Positions 51,364-62,898 of a DNA stretch of 64,000 nucleotides are shown here, one piece after another; positions within the stretch are counted from its first letter, which is position 1; each line of letters opens with the position of its first letter. The position numbers were made by a program, and so were the translations under genes. Location of the stretch: positions 1 to 64,000 of the forward strand of contig NZ_LLZN01000039.1 in assembly GCF_001509795.1 (NCBI RefSeq), in the 5' to 3' direction. The notes under the pieces are model-generated. The model was not told the origin of the DNA, made no database searches, and saw only the letters and a program-made list of their open reading frames with translations. The DNA comes from Streptomyces sp. NRRL WC-3605 (GTDB taxonomy: Bacteria > Actinomycetota > Actinomycetes > Streptomycetales > Streptomycetaceae).

Positions 51364-52662
51364 GGGCTCCGCCGCCGTCGTCACCGCCACCACCGGGCGG
51401 GTCTCGGGGAGCAGCGCGAAGCAGCCCAGGCTGAGCAGCGCGATCCCCGTCAGATACGCCCCCACGCCCCAGGGCACCCTGCCGCCCTGCCCCGCGAGCG
51501 CGGTGGCCACGATGGGGGTGAGAGCGCCGCCCAGGACCCCGCCGAGGTTGTATCCGACCGCGGCACCCGTGCAGCGCACCCGGGGCTCGTACAGCTCCGG
51601 CAGATACGCGGCGATCACCGCGAACATGGTGATGAACGCGATCAGCGCGCCGGTGAACCCCAAGAACATCGGCAGGGGCCGGCCCGTCGCGAGCAGGGCC
51701 ACCATCGGCAGCATCCACAGGGCGGCCGCCGCGCATCCGGACAGGCACAGGGGCCGGCGCCCGTACCGATCGCCGAGGAGCGCCATCACCGGGGTGAGCG
51801 CGGCCTTCACCACCACCGCGCCCATCACACACGTCAGCATGACGGTGCGGCTCGCCCCGAGCCGTTCCGTGCCGTAGGAGAGCGACCAGGTCGTCACCGC
51901 GTAGAAGATCGCGTACCCGACCGACAGCGCCCCGGCCGTCAGCAGCAGAAGCCGCCAGTGGTCCCGCAGCACCTCGACGAGCGGCACGCGCGCGTGGTCG
52001 TCGATCTCCAGGAATCGCGGGCTCTCGGCGAGCGACGACCGCAGCCACAGCCCCGCCACGGCGAGCACCCCGGCCGCCCAGAACGGCACCCGCCACCCCC
52101 ACGCCGCGAACTGCTCCTCGGACAGCCCGGCCGACAGCCCCAGCACCACCCCGTTGGCCAGCAGGAAGCCGAGCGCGGGACCGACCTGGGGGAAGCTCGA
52201 CCACAGCGCGCGCCGGTGGGCCGGAGCGTGCTCCACGGCCAGCAGCACCGCCCCGCCCCACTCGCCGCCGAGCCCCAGCCCCTGCAGGAAGCGCAGCACG
52301 AGCAGCAGCAGCGGCGCGGCGACACCGATCGTCCCGTACGTGGGCACACAGCCGACCGCGACCGTGGCCGCCCCGGTCAGCAGCAGCGACGCCACGAGGA
52401 CCGGCCGCCGCCCCCGCCGGTCCCCGATGTGCCCGAACAGCACCGACCCCAGCGGGCGCGCCACGAACCCCACGCCGAAGGTCGCGAACGCGGCCAGCGT
52501 CCCCGCCAGAGGCGAGAACGTGGGGAAGAACAACGGCCCCAGCACGAGGGCGGCCGCGGTCCCGTAGACGAAGAAGTCGTAGAACTCGATGGCCGTCCCG
52601 GCGAGCGAAGCGCCGGCCAGCCGCAGCATGGAGGGCGCCCTTACGGTGCGTGCATCGCGCAT
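51352..52662 (-). CDS. MHS-family (metabolite:H+ symporter) MFS transporter
   Basis: 436 residues. Signatures of the MHS branch: GTAIEFYDFFVYGTAAALVLGPLFFP, GHIGDRRGRRPVLVASLL, LRFLQGLGLGGEWGGAVLLAVEH and GDRYGRRPLCL. Relatives (ShiA, ProP, KgtP) carry shikimate, proline/betaine or alpha-ketoglutarate. aroQ lies about 1.2 kb away on the other side of the S66 gene; a link with shikimate is possible but only inference. Confidence 0.9.
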   Translation of the reverse strand: MRDARTVRAPSMLRLAGASLAGTAIEFYDFFVYGTAAALVLGPLFFPTFSPLAGTLAAFATFGVGFVARPLGSVLFGHIGDRRGRRPVLVASLLLTGAATVAVGCVPTYGTIGVAAPLLLLVLRFLQGLGLGGEWGGAVLLAVEHAPAHRRALWSSFPQVGPALGFLLANGVVLGLSAGLSEEQFAAWGWRVPFWAAGVLAVAGLWLRSSLAESPRFLEIDDHARVPLVEVLRDHWRLLLLTAGALSVGYAIFYAVTTWSLSYGTERLGASRTVMLTCVMGAVVVKAALTPVMALLGDRYGRRPLCLSGCAAAALWMLPMVALLATGRPLPMFLGFTGALIAFITMFAVIAAYLPELYEPRVRCTGAAVGYNLGGVLGGALTPIVATALAGQGGRVPWGVGAYLTGIALLSLGCFALLPETRPVVAVTTAAEPATG

Positions 52663-52723
52663 ACCGGATCAACTACCCAGCGTGATCGCCGGTTACGGGG
52701 GCGCGCGGGCGCTCCGGGGGTGA

Positions 52724-53770
52724 TCAGTACGTGACGGTGATGCGCCGGGCGGGACCGTCGACGCGCACGGTGCCGCCGTAGGGGATCACGAGCTGCGGGT
52801 CGGTGTGCCCGAAGTCGACGTCGAAGACGATCGTCGTGTCGGGGGCGTACGCCCGCATCGCGCGCTCGACGGCCGCGCGCTGCGCGGCGGCGTACCGGGC
52901 GGCCTCCCGCGGGGAGTTGGGACGCTCGAAGGACCAGGTCTTCGCCCGGCCCATGAGCAGCGCAGAGAAGCGCTGCAGCAGCCCGCGCTCGCCCATGTTC
53001 CGCAGGGTACGGAAGACCTCCTCGCCGGTCGGCATCTCCTCGCTCGTCTCCAGCAGCAGGACCCCGCCGTCGTACTCGGTCAGGTCGTGGGCGATCTCGC
53101 GGTCGGCCATCAGCAGCCAGCCGAGGATCTCCAGACAGCCGCCCCAGGTGCGGCCCTCCACCACGCGGTCGGCGTTGACCCAGCTCCAGGGGCCGGCGGG
53201 CCGCAGTTCCGCCTCCGACTCGAAGGTCGCGGGATCGGCCCAGTCGCGGTTGACGTCGTTCCAGCGCTCGGCAGGGATGAGGGTGTACTCGCCCGAGGTG
53301 AACAGCGCGGCCCTCAGGGAGTCGGCGGTGCGCGGGTTCATGGCTCCGGGGCGGCCGAGCTCGACCATCACGCTCGTGCCGTGGTAGGCGACGATGCCGG
53401 TGTTGCGCAGGAACATCAACAGGTTCGTGTTGTCGCTCATCCCGAAGAACGGCTTCGGGTTCGACCGGATCAACTCCCGGTCCAGGTACGGCAGCACGGT
53501 GATCTGGTCGTCGCCGCCGATGGACGCGATGACCGCCTTGATGTCCGGGTCGGCGAAGGCGGCGTGGATGTCGTCCGCCCGCTCCTTCGGCGTGGACCCC
53601 ATCGTGCGGGTCGCCGGATACTCGACCGGTACGAGCCCGAAGTCCTCGCGCAGCCGCTTCAGTCCCAGTTCGAAGGGCTGAGGGAAGAGGCCGGGCAGAC
53701 CGGCTCCGGGCGAGATGACGGCGACACGGTCGCCCGGGGAGGGCTTCGGAGGGTACGCGATCATGGTCAT
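52724..53770 (-). CDS. S66 family peptidase (LD-carboxypeptidase / MccF-like)
   Basis: 348 residues from ATG 53770. TACCCT on the minus strand (53782-53777) ends 6 bases before the start, so the mRNA is probably leaderless. The nucleophile is the Ser in FFGMSDNTNLL (S112); the Glu and His of the triad lie in the C-terminal half (GVLLLETSEEMPTGEE; DFGHTDPQLVIPYGG). The family contains LdcA, which trims peptidoglycan tetrapeptides, and MccF, which inactivates microcin C. The length (348) is nearer to MccF than to short LdcA, so an antibiotic-immunity role is worth considering. Confidence 0.87.
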   Translation of the reverse strand: MTMIAYPPKPSPGDRVAVISPGAGLPGLFPQPFELGLKRLREDFGLVPVEYPATRTMGSTPKERADDIHAAFADPDIKAVIASIGGDDQITVLPYLDRELIRSNPKPFFGMSDNTNLLMFLRNTGIVAYHGTSVMVELGRPGAMNPRTADSLRAALFTSGEYTLIPAERWNDVNRDWADPATFESEAELRPAGPWSWVNADRVVEGRTWGGCLEILGWLLMADREIAHDLTEYDGGVLLLETSEEMPTGEEVFRTLRNMGERGLLQRFSALLMGRAKTWSFERPNSPREAARYAAAQRAAVERAMRAYAPDTTIVFDVDFGHTDPQLVIPYGGTVRVDGPARRITVTY

Positions 53771-53874
53771 GCCCAGAGGGTAGAGGGGCGGGCGCGCGGG
53801 CCGCACCGTGATAAACCGGGGTCCGAGCAGCGGTGGCTCCCGCACCGCACGACCCCGAACAGACCGGAGGAAAC

Positions 53875-54348
53875 GTGCCCCGCACCCTCGCCGACGCCCC
53901 CGTCATGATCCTGAACGGCCCCAACCTGAACCTGCTCGGGCAGCGTCAGCCGGAGATCTACGGCTCCGAGACCCTCGCGGACGTGGAGGCCCTGTGCGCC
54001 AGGACGGCGGCCGCGCACGGCGGCACCGTCGACTTCCGGCAGTCCAACCACGAGGGCGAGCTGGTCGACTGGATCCATGAGGCACGGCTCGGCCACTGCG
54101 GGATCGTGATCAACCCGGGCGCCTACTCGCACACCTCCGTGGCGATCCTGGACGCCCTCAACGCCTGCGACGGGCTGCCCGTGCTGGAGGTCCACATCTC
54201 CAACATCCACCGCAGGGAGTCGTTCCGGCACCACTCCTACGTCTCCCTGCGGGCCGACGGCGTCATCGCGGGGTGCGGTGTGCAGGGGTACGCGTTCGGC
54301 GTGGAGCGCGTCGCGGCGCTGGTGGGGGAGGGCAGGGCGGGCACCTGA
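53875..54348 (+). CDS. aroQ: Type II 3-dehydroquinate dehydratase
   Basis: 157 residues from GTG 53875 with GGAGGAAAC directly upstream. Family signatures: [20 protein letters not shown] (catalytic Tyr 29 and Arg 24), [51 protein letters not shown]. It dehydrates 3-dehydroquinate to 3-dehydroshikimate in the shikimate or quinate pathway. Type II is usual in Actinobacteria. No other aro gene is adjacent. Confidence 0.97.
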   Translation: MPRTLADAPVMILNGPNLNLLGQRQPEIYGSETLADVEALCARTAAAHGGTVDFRQSNHEGELVDWIHEARLGHCGIVINPGAYSHTSVAILDALNACDGLPVLEVHISNIHRRESFRHHSYVSLRADGVIAGCGVQGYAFGVERVAALVGEGRAGT

Positions 54349-54351
54349 CAG

Positions 54352-54371
54352 GGCGGCTCGCCGGGGCCGCC
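54352..54371 (+). terminator. Short hairpin after aroQ
   Basis: GGCGGC (54352-54357) pairs with GCCGCC (54366-54371) around an 8-base loop, 4 bases past the stop. The following 54372-54564 holds no gene I can support, only GC-rich sequence with further small palindromes. Confidence 0.4.
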
Positions 54372-54564
54372 GGCCGAGGGCGGGGATGGAAAGACCGGCG
54401 GCCCGTTCCGCTCAGGAGCCGTCATCCTGCGCGGGGCTGACTCCAGTGGACCGCGCGCCGTCGTGCGCCGGGAGCGCACGCGTGGCTCCACCGCGTGCGC
54501 GGCGTTCACACGGGGCGCGCGCAAGGGGCGCACACCGTGGCGCGGTGAACGCCTGGGCCGTGCG

Positions 54565-55221
54565 TCACCAGCCGCGGGCGCGCCACTCCGGCAGATGAGG
54601 ACGCTCTGCGCCCAGCGAGGTGTCGTTCCCGTGCCCCGGGTAGACCCAGGTCTCGTCGGGCAGCACGTCGAAGATCTTGGTCTCGACGTCGTGGATCAGG
54701 CTGGCGAACGCCTCCGGGTCCTTGCGGGTGTTGCCCACACCGCCCGGGAAGAGGCAGTCGCCGGTGAACACATGGGGATGCCCGTGCGGGTCGTCGTAGA
54801 CGAGGGCGATCGAACCCGGCGTGTGCCCGGCCAGGTGGCGCGCGGTGAGCTCCACGCGCCCCACCCGGATGACGTCGCCGTCGTCGACGAGGACGTCGGT
54901 GGGGACCGGGATGCCGTCGGCGTCCTCGCGTCCGGCGTAGGTGCGCGCGCCGGTGGCGTCCACGACGGCGGCGAGGGCCTGCCAGTGGTCCCCGTGCTGG
55001 TGGGTGGTGACGACGGACGCGATGCCGTCGTCACCGATCGTGCCCAGCAGGGTGTCCGCCTCGTTGGCGGCGTCGATCAGCAGTTGCTCGTCCGTGGCCC
55101 GGCAGCGCAGCAGATAGGCGTTGTTGTCCATCGGACCGACCGCGATCTTGGTGATCATCAGGTCCTTGAGCTCGTGCACGTCGGCGGGGCCACCGACCGT
55201 CACCTGTCCGCTGTACGTCAT
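54565..55221 (-). CDS. MBL-fold metallo-hydrolase (glyoxalase II-like)
   Basis: 218 residues from ATG 55221 (a shorter start at the internal MITKIAVGPM is possible). Zinc motif THQHGDHW (H74, H76, D78, H79), then HLAGHTPGSIALVYDD (third His) and FTGDCLFPGGVGNTRKD, VYPGHGNDTSLG. This is the glyoxalase II / persulfide-dioxygenase-like group. TAGGCT on the minus strand ends 7 bases before the ATG, a leaderless signature. With the mycothiol-dependent isomerase upstream, a mycothiol thioester hydrolase role is plausible. Confidence 0.9.
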   Translation of the reverse strand: MTYSGQVTVGGPADVHELKDLMITKIAVGPMDNNAYLLRCRATDEQLLIDAANEADTLLGTIGDDGIASVVTTHQHGDHWQALAAVVDATGARTYAGREDADGIPVPTDVLVDDGDVIRVGRVELTARHLAGHTPGSIALVYDDPHGHPHVFTGDCLFPGGVGNTRKDPEAFASLIHDVETKIFDVLPDETWVYPGHGNDTSLGAERPHLPEWRARGW

Positions 55222-55293
55222 GGCGGCAGCCTATAGCGGGGGCTCACGGCAAGCGGCCCCGACGCCGGAGAAGTCCGGCCGCCCCCATGGCGG

Positions 55294-55980
55294 CTAGAGC
55301 GGCGGAAGCTTCGGGAGGGCGCCGCCCTCGACGGTCAGCGCGGATCCCGTGCGTCGCCCGGCGAGCCAGCCCAGCAGGTCGGCCCCGGTGCCCCGGACGG
55401 TGATCCGGGCCGCTTCCTCGTCCCGTCCCGTGCGCCACACGCGTGTGCCGTCCGTCAGCCGGACCGGCTCGACGTCGGGGTGCCCGGCGAAGCGCTCCGC
55501 GAGGAAGTCGGTCTCCCGTTCCACGAACTCCGCGGGCAGGTCCTCCAGCTCGTATCCGATGCCCAGGTCGACGTGGTGCAGCTCGACCTCGACCCACCGG
55601 CGGAAGGGCAGGCGGGCCGCCGCGTCCGTCACGCCGTTGCGCAGCTCCACCGTGCGGGACCAGTCGGCGGGCACGGCCGCCGCCCGCTGGAAGCGGTCGG
55701 CGGTCTGCCGGACGTCGGCGAGCTGGACGCCCAGCGGGCGGGACGCGTCCCGCTCGATGTCGGCGTCGCGGGCGGCGCCGGAGACGTACATGGGGCGTCC
55801 CTCGAGGACGTTCACCAGGGCGTCCGCGTTGCGCGCGAGGTGGGCGAGGACGTGACCGCGGCTCCAGCCGGGAAGCCGTGACGGCTCGGTCACAGAGGCG
55901 CTGTCCACCTTGGCGGCTGCGGTGAGCAGCCGTTCGGTCGCCTCACGTACAGACTCCAGGTCACGAGCGTGATCAATCAT
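55294..55980 (-). CDS. Maleylpyruvate isomerase family mycothiol-dependent protein
   Basis: 228 residues from ATG 55980. The DinB-like MDMPI_N domain fills the first 150 residues (ATERLLTAAAKVDSASVTEPSRLPGWSRGHVLAHLARNADAL; RRWVEVELHHVDLGIGYE) with its three metal His, and the C-terminal SCP2-like part ends with GADLLGWLAGR. Members use mycothiol as cofactor; the original one isomerises maleylpyruvate in gentisate breakdown. No ring-cleavage gene is nearby. Confidence 0.9.
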   Translation of the reverse strand: MIDHARDLESVREATERLLTAAAKVDSASVTEPSRLPGWSRGHVLAHLARNADALVNVLEGRPMYVSGAARDADIERDASRPLGVQLADVRQTADRFQRAAAVPADWSRTVELRNGVTDAAARLPFRRWVEVELHHVDLGIGYELEDLPAEFVERETDFLAERFAGHPDVEPVRLTDGTRVWRTGRDEEAARITVRGTGADLLGWLAGRRTGSALTVEGGALPKLPPL

Positions 55981-55987
55981 GGGCCTG

Positions 55988-56016
55988 ACATTAGCTCCAC
56001 CACACCTTTGGGTGAA
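55988..56016 (-). promoter_or_regulatory. Leaderless promoter of the maleylpyruvate isomerase family gene
   Basis: On the minus strand TTCACC (56016-56011), 17 bases, TAATGT (55993-55988), then 7 bases to ATG 55980. Confidence 0.65.
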
Positions 56017-56124
56017 GGTGGTGAACGGGGACCGTAAATCGAATGCGCGTGCTATAGGCTCGATCCCGGCGTCGGGCATGCTGGATGCCTCGGGATTGTT
56101 CTCCCTCACGTAATCCGACCGGCG

Positions 56125-56147
56125 TTGTCAGTGGCTCCCCCTAGTCT
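56125..56147 (+). promoter_or_regulatory. DNA-damage (RecA-NDp/PafBC-type) promoter of uvrA
   Basis: TTGTCAGTG (56125-56133), 8 bases, TAGTCT (56142-56147). The start site would be near 56154, giving a leader of about 50 bases, unlike the leaderless uvrB, uvrC and ogt. Confidence 0.78.
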
Positions 56148-56202
56148 GGAAATGACGGGGGCCCCGCCCCTGTCACTCTTCTCAAGAAAGGTGCGGACCG
56201 GC

Positions 56203-59247
<3,045 letters not shown>

Positions 59248-59253
59248 GCGACG

Positions 59254-59336
59254 GGTCCGGTCCTTCCTAGGGCCGGACCGGATGATTCCGGAACGGGCGG
59301 CGCCCCGCGGGAACTTCCCGCGGGGCGCCGCCCGTT
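59254..59336 (+). terminator. Two consecutive hairpins after uvrA
   Basis: First stem: 10 pairs (59254-59263 with 59270-59279), starting 7 bases past the stop. Second: a near-perfect inverted repeat of more than 20 pairs (arms 59292-59313 and 59315-59336) with almost no loop. The second is the longest hairpin in the window and could also block read-through from the minus strand. Confidence 0.85.
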
Positions 59337-59429
59337 GGATCATCAGCGGCCCCATCCAGGGGACGCACCGGTCTTTGACTTCTCAACAGCGCACGAGACG
59401 AGAGACAGCGGCCCACGAGGACGCCCTTC

Positions 59430-60377
59430 TCAGACCCTCCCGGGAGAGCCCCCGGCCGGAGCCCCGCCGAAGTCCGCCAGTTCGGCGGCGTACGGCGGTT
59501 CCGCCCCCGCCCGGGAGCAGGTGATCGCGGCAGCGAGCGCCGCGAACCGCAGAAGCCGCGTCCAGCCCTCCGCGCCCAGTCCCACGAGCGCGTCGGCGGA
59601 CAGCGCGTCGCCTGCGGCCAGCCCGTGCAGCAGGGCCGCGTTCACGGTGTCGCCCGCACCGATCGTGTCCACGACCTCGACGACCTCGCCCGGCACGGAG
59701 TGCACCGCGCCGTCCCGCGTATGGACGGTGAGCCCGTCCCCGCCCCGGGTGATCACGACGGCCGCCGGGCCCGCGGCCAGCCACTCACGCGGCGTCCCAC
59801 CCAGCCACGCCGCGTCCTCCTCGGACAGCTTGAGCAGCGACACCGAGGGCAGCCAGCTCCGGAACCGGGCCCGGTAGGCGTCCGGGTCCGGTATCAGCAC
59901 GGCCCGGATGTTCGGGTCGAGCGCGGTGAACACCCCCTGCCCGGCCGCCCGGCGCATCAGCTCCTCGTAGGCGCTCGCCCCCGGTTCCAGGACGAGCGAG
60001 CAGGTCCCGAACGACACCGCGCGGGTGCCCTCCGGCAGTTCCGAAGGCGCCGAGAAGAGGCGGTCGGCGGTGCCTTCGACATGGAAGGAGTAGGCGGCCG
60101 ACCCGTCGGCGTCGATGGTCGCGACCGCCAGCGTGGTCGGCTCCGGGCCGCGCCGCACGGCCGACACGTCCACACCCGCCTCCCGCAGCCCGTCGAGCAG
60201 GGCCTCCCCGAAGGCGTCGAGGGACGTCCGGGAGAGGAAGGCGGTGGGGGAGCCGAGGCGGCCCAGGGCGACGGCGGTGTTGTACGGGCCCCCGCCGAGC
60301 GCCGGCCGCAGAGGGGCGAGGGCGCCCGTGCCCTGCGGCACCAGATCGATCAGGGCCTCACCGGCGACGACGATCAC
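59430..60377 (-). CDS. PfkB-family sugar kinase (fructokinase-like)
   Basis: 315 residues from GTG 60377, which overlaps the LacI stop (GTGA). Motifs: MIVVAGEALIDLVPQG, LGGGPYNTAVALGRLG (motif 1), FLSRTSLDAFGEALLDGL and DTIGAGDTVNAALLHGLA (motif 2). It most resembles fructokinases/ribokinases. Co-transcription with a LacI regulator points to a sugar or sugar-derived substrate. No transporter is adjacent. Confidence 0.9.
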   Translation of the reverse strand: MIVVAGEALIDLVPQGTGALAPLRPALGGGPYNTAVALGRLGSPTAFLSRTSLDAFGEALLDGLREAGVDVSAVRRGPEPTTLAVATIDADGSAAYSFHVEGTADRLFSAPSELPEGTRAVSFGTCSLVLEPGASAYEELMRRAAGQGVFTALDPNIRAVLIPDPDAYRARFRSWLPSVSLLKLSEEDAAWLGGTPREWLAAGPAAVVITRGGDGLTVHTRDGAVHSVPGEVVEVVDTIGAGDTVNAALLHGLAAGDALSADALVGLGAEGWTRLLRFAALAAAITCSRAGAEPPYAAELADFGGAPAGGSPGRV

Positions 60378-61423
60378 GAGGGGGTTCCTTTCACGGATGT
60401 CAGGGGCTGTTCGGCACAACCGCACGAGGTGCGGTGCACGAAGGTGCAGGGCAGACGCAGGGTCCGGGCGGGTCCGTCCGGCTCGGCGAGGCGGTCCAGG
60501 AGCACCCGGACCGCCTCGGCGCCGATCTCCCTGCTCGGCTGGGCGATCGCGGTGAGCCGGGGGGAGAACAGATCGGCCCAGGCGAAGTCGTCGAAGCAGC
60601 ACAGGGCGATGTCACCGGGCACCGACAGCCGGTGCTCGCGCAGGGCGCGCAGGGCGCCGATGGTCATCGCGTTGTTGGCGGTGACCAGCGCGGTCGGTGG
60701 CGAGGCGAGCGCCAGCAGCGCGGCGGTCGCCTGCTCGGCGCCCGGGGACTCGGAGTCGCCCTGCACGACCAGATCCTCGTCGTACGCGAGCCCGGCGGCC
60801 GCCAGCCCGTCCCGGTACCCGGCGAGCCGCTCCACGGTCGTGCTCAGGCCCGGAAGACCGGCGACCATGCCGATCCGACGGTGACCGAGTCCGGCGAGAT
60901 GGGTGACGAGCCGGGCTGTCGGCGCGGCGCTCTCGGCACAGATCTGGTCGCACACCAGGGAGCCGTCCGAAGAGAGGTCGACGACCCGGTCGAGCAGGAC
61001 GGCCGGCACCTTGTGGCGCGCCAGGTAGGAGAGGAGCTCGCGCGGGTCGGGCGACGGGGCGACGATCATGCCGTCGACCCGGCGTTCGTGCAGCAGCTGG
61101 ACGACCTCGCGTTCATGGCGCGGATCGTCGTGCGGGTCGGCGATGAGCAGGCCGTACCCGCGTTCCAGGGCCGCCGCCTCGACGCCCTGGAGGATCTCCG
61201 TGAAGTAGGGGTTGCTGATCGCCGACACGGCGAGCCCGATGGAGCGGGTGCGCGAGGTCACCAGGGAGCGCGCGAGGGTGTTGGGCGTGTAGCCGAGCGC
61301 GTCCACCGCGTCCAGCACGGCCTGGCGGGTGTGGGGCAGCACCGGCCGGGTGCCGTTCAGGACATGGGAGACGGTCGCCACGGACACACCGGCGCTGCGC
61401 GCGACGTCGGCCATGGTCGCCAT
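60374..61423 (-). CDS. LacI family transcriptional repressor
   Basis: 349 residues from ATG 61423. The N-terminal DNA-binding domain is textbook: ATMADVARSAGVSVATVSHVLNGTRPV, with the hinge helix YTPNTLARSL. The ligand domain (about 60-340) includes FDDFAWADLFSPRLTAIAQP. It likely represses itself and the coupled sugar kinase through the perfect palindrome 70 bases upstream. The inducer is probably the kinase substrate or product. Confidence 0.95.
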   Translation of the reverse strand: MATMADVARSAGVSVATVSHVLNGTRPVLPHTRQAVLDAVDALGYTPNTLARSLVTSRTRSIGLAVSAISNPYFTEILQGVEAAALERGYGLLIADPHDDPRHEREVVQLLHERRVDGMIVAPSPDPRELLSYLARHKVPAVLLDRVVDLSSDGSLVCDQICAESAAPTARLVTHLAGLGHRRIGMVAGLPGLSTTVERLAGYRDGLAAAGLAYDEDLVVQGDSESPGAEQATAALLALASPPTALVTANNAMTIGALRALREHRLSVPGDIALCCFDDFAWADLFSPRLTAIAQPSREIGAEAVRVLLDRLAEPDGPARTLRLPCTFVHRTSCGCAEQPLTSVKGTPS

Positions 61424-61492
61424 GGTGACTCCTCCCGCTCCTGTGGCCCGCTCCCGTTGCTTCCGCCCGGGACGCTAACGCACGACGGAGAC

Positions 61493-61522
61493 GACGTAAA
61501 CGCTTGCGCAAGCGTTTACGTC
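61493..61522. promoter_or_regulatory. Perfect 30-bp palindromic LacI-type operator
   Basis: Each half reads GACGTAAACGCTTGC. The inner AACGCTTGCGCAAGCGTT has the central CG and the A-rich flanks of LacI/CcpA-type operators. It lies 70 bases before the lacI start, where it would overlap the lacI promoter. A direct repeat CACCCGGGCA follows at 61523-61551. Confidence 0.85.
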
Positions 61523-61580
61523 ACCCGGGCAAGCTTCTACGCCACCCGGGCATGCCGAACCCCGGAAACGGGCAGCGGCG

Positions 61581-62537
61581 TCACTCCCAGGTCCACCCGA
61601 TGCCTACGATCCCCGTCCGCACCCGCTGCTCGACCAGGTGGGCCGAACGGTGCTGGGCGCTCAGGGCCAGCCGCTGCCGGCCTCCGCGGGGCGCCGCCGC
61701 CGAGTGCTGCGAGAACCGGTGACAGTGCACGGGCAGGGCGTCGTCGGCGAAGCGGACCTGCAGGGCGTACTGTCCGCCCGCGAGCGGGAAACCCCGCGCG
61801 TACTCGTGGGAGACGCCGGCCGTGCCGTCCTCCACGCCGTACCGGAAGAGATGCGTCTCACCCGCCCGCAGTCGCGTGCCGAAGAGCAGTTCGGCGACGA
61901 GGACACCGGTCTCCTGGTGCCGGCGCACGCGTCCGGTGCGGCAGTTCTCCAGGGCGTGCACCCGCATGTGCTCCGGCAGGGAGCCCGGGTCGCCGTGGTG
62001 GACCGCCACGAAGCGGTCCACGCCGTCCTGGTGGGCCCGCACGATGTGGTGCGACTCGCACTCCGCCAGCTCCCGGCGCCGCCCGATCCGCACCCGCTCG
62101 TGGTGGGCCAGCGTGTGCAGGCCGCCGTCGCGCGCACTGTCCAGTTCGGACAGCAGCTGTTCCAGGGCGCCGGACGCCTCCACCAGGGCCCGGTAGGAGC
62201 GGGCCGCCGGACGCTGGTGGGCGCTCTGGCCGTCCACCTCGGCGAGCAGCCGGATCAGGGACTCCTCGGGCAGCTGGAGTATCTCCTCCAGCGCCCGCAC
62301 CGCACGCAGGGACTCCGGGCGCTGCGGCCGGCGGGCTCCCTGCTGCCAGTAGCTCAGGCTGGTCACGCCGACCTTCACCCCGCGCCGGGACAGATGGTGC
62401 TGGACCCGCTGCAGGGGCAGGCCCCGTGCCGCGATCGCGGCACGCAGGGCGACGTGGAAGGGGCCGCCTCTCAGGGCCGTGTCCAGCTCCGCGGTGCTGA
62501 CGGCGGCGATGTCCGCGTGCTGAGGGGCGTGCGGCAT
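61581..62537 (-). CDS. XRE-family helix-turn-helix regulator with a large C-terminal domain
   Basis: 318 residues from ATG 62537. Residues about 25-95 form a Cro/CI-like DNA-binding domain (HVALRAAIAARGLPLQRVQHHLSRRGVKVGVTSLSYWQQGARRPQRPESLRAVRALEEIL). The remaining 220 residues, with ELAECESHHIVRAHQDGVDRFVAVHHGDPGSLP and ETGVLVAELLFG, match no named domain that I know. It is a conserved type of Streptomyces regulator with no established target. Confidence 0.83.
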   Translation of the reverse strand: MPHAPQHADIAAVSTAELDTALRGGPFHVALRAAIAARGLPLQRVQHHLSRRGVKVGVTSLSYWQQGARRPQRPESLRAVRALEEILQLPEESLIRLLAEVDGQSAHQRPAARSYRALVEASGALEQLLSELDSARDGGLHTLAHHERVRIGRRRELAECESHHIVRAHQDGVDRFVAVHHGDPGSLPEHMRVHALENCRTGRVRRHQETGVLVAELLFGTRLRAGETHLFRYGVEDGTAGVSHEYARGFPLAGGQYALQVRFADDALPVHCHRFSQHSAAAPRGGRQRLALSAQHRSAHLVEQRVRTGIVGIGWTWE

Positions 62538-62665
62538 GCAGGGGCCTTTCTGTGGAGTCACACGGCTGGTCGGACCGTTCACGCGGCCCGGGGCACCCGT
62601 CGGCGAGGGCGGGGCGGGGGTCTTCACATCCGTAAGCCGTCGTTCAGGGCCCCGGGTTCCCCCGC

Positions 62666-62694
62666 ATTGAAGCGTGTCGGCCAGGCCCCGACAA
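62666..62694 (-). promoter_or_regulatory. Candidate promoter of the XRE regulator
   Basis: Minus strand TTGTCG (62694-62689), 17 bases, TTCAAT (62671-62666). Spacing is ideal but the -10 is imperfect; it would give a leader of about 120 bases. Confidence 0.35.
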
Positions 62695-62868
62695 CACTTG
62701 CGCCGCAACGGCGGTGCGGTCCTGGCCGAGTCCCGACGCATCGGCTTCCGGATGCCGCCCCCGATGACGGAGGGTGACGGGGCGAGGTCGCCCGGCGTCG
62801 GGGCGGGTCGCCCACCTGCTGCCCGGCCGCGATGATCACGGTGTCCGGTTGTCCACAGGCTCGCCGGA

Positions 62869-62891
62869 GTGTCACCGCGCGCCAGTAGGGT
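62869..62891 (+). promoter_or_regulatory. DNA-damage-type promoter of uvrC
   Basis: GTGTCACCG (62869-62877), 8 bases, TAGGGT (62886-62891), then 7 bases to ATG 62899. The first box is weaker than at uvrA and uvrB but keeps TGTCA and the exact geometry. Confidence 0.6.
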
Positions 62892-62898
62892 GTGAGAC

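Larger units (their letters stand above)
62538..62898. other. Divergent intergenic region upstream of uvrC
   Basis: 361 bases without a supported gene. It contains the uvrC damage-type promoter at its right end and a candidate minus-strand promoter at 62666-62694. The rest shows GC-rich sequence with a CGATGATCACGG patch and no clear structure. Confidence 0.5.

Noticed and set aside
54349..54564. A small gene or RNA between aroQ and the MBL hydrolase
   Set aside because: Short open frames exist but lack ribosome sites and codon bias, and no known RNA motif is recognisable.
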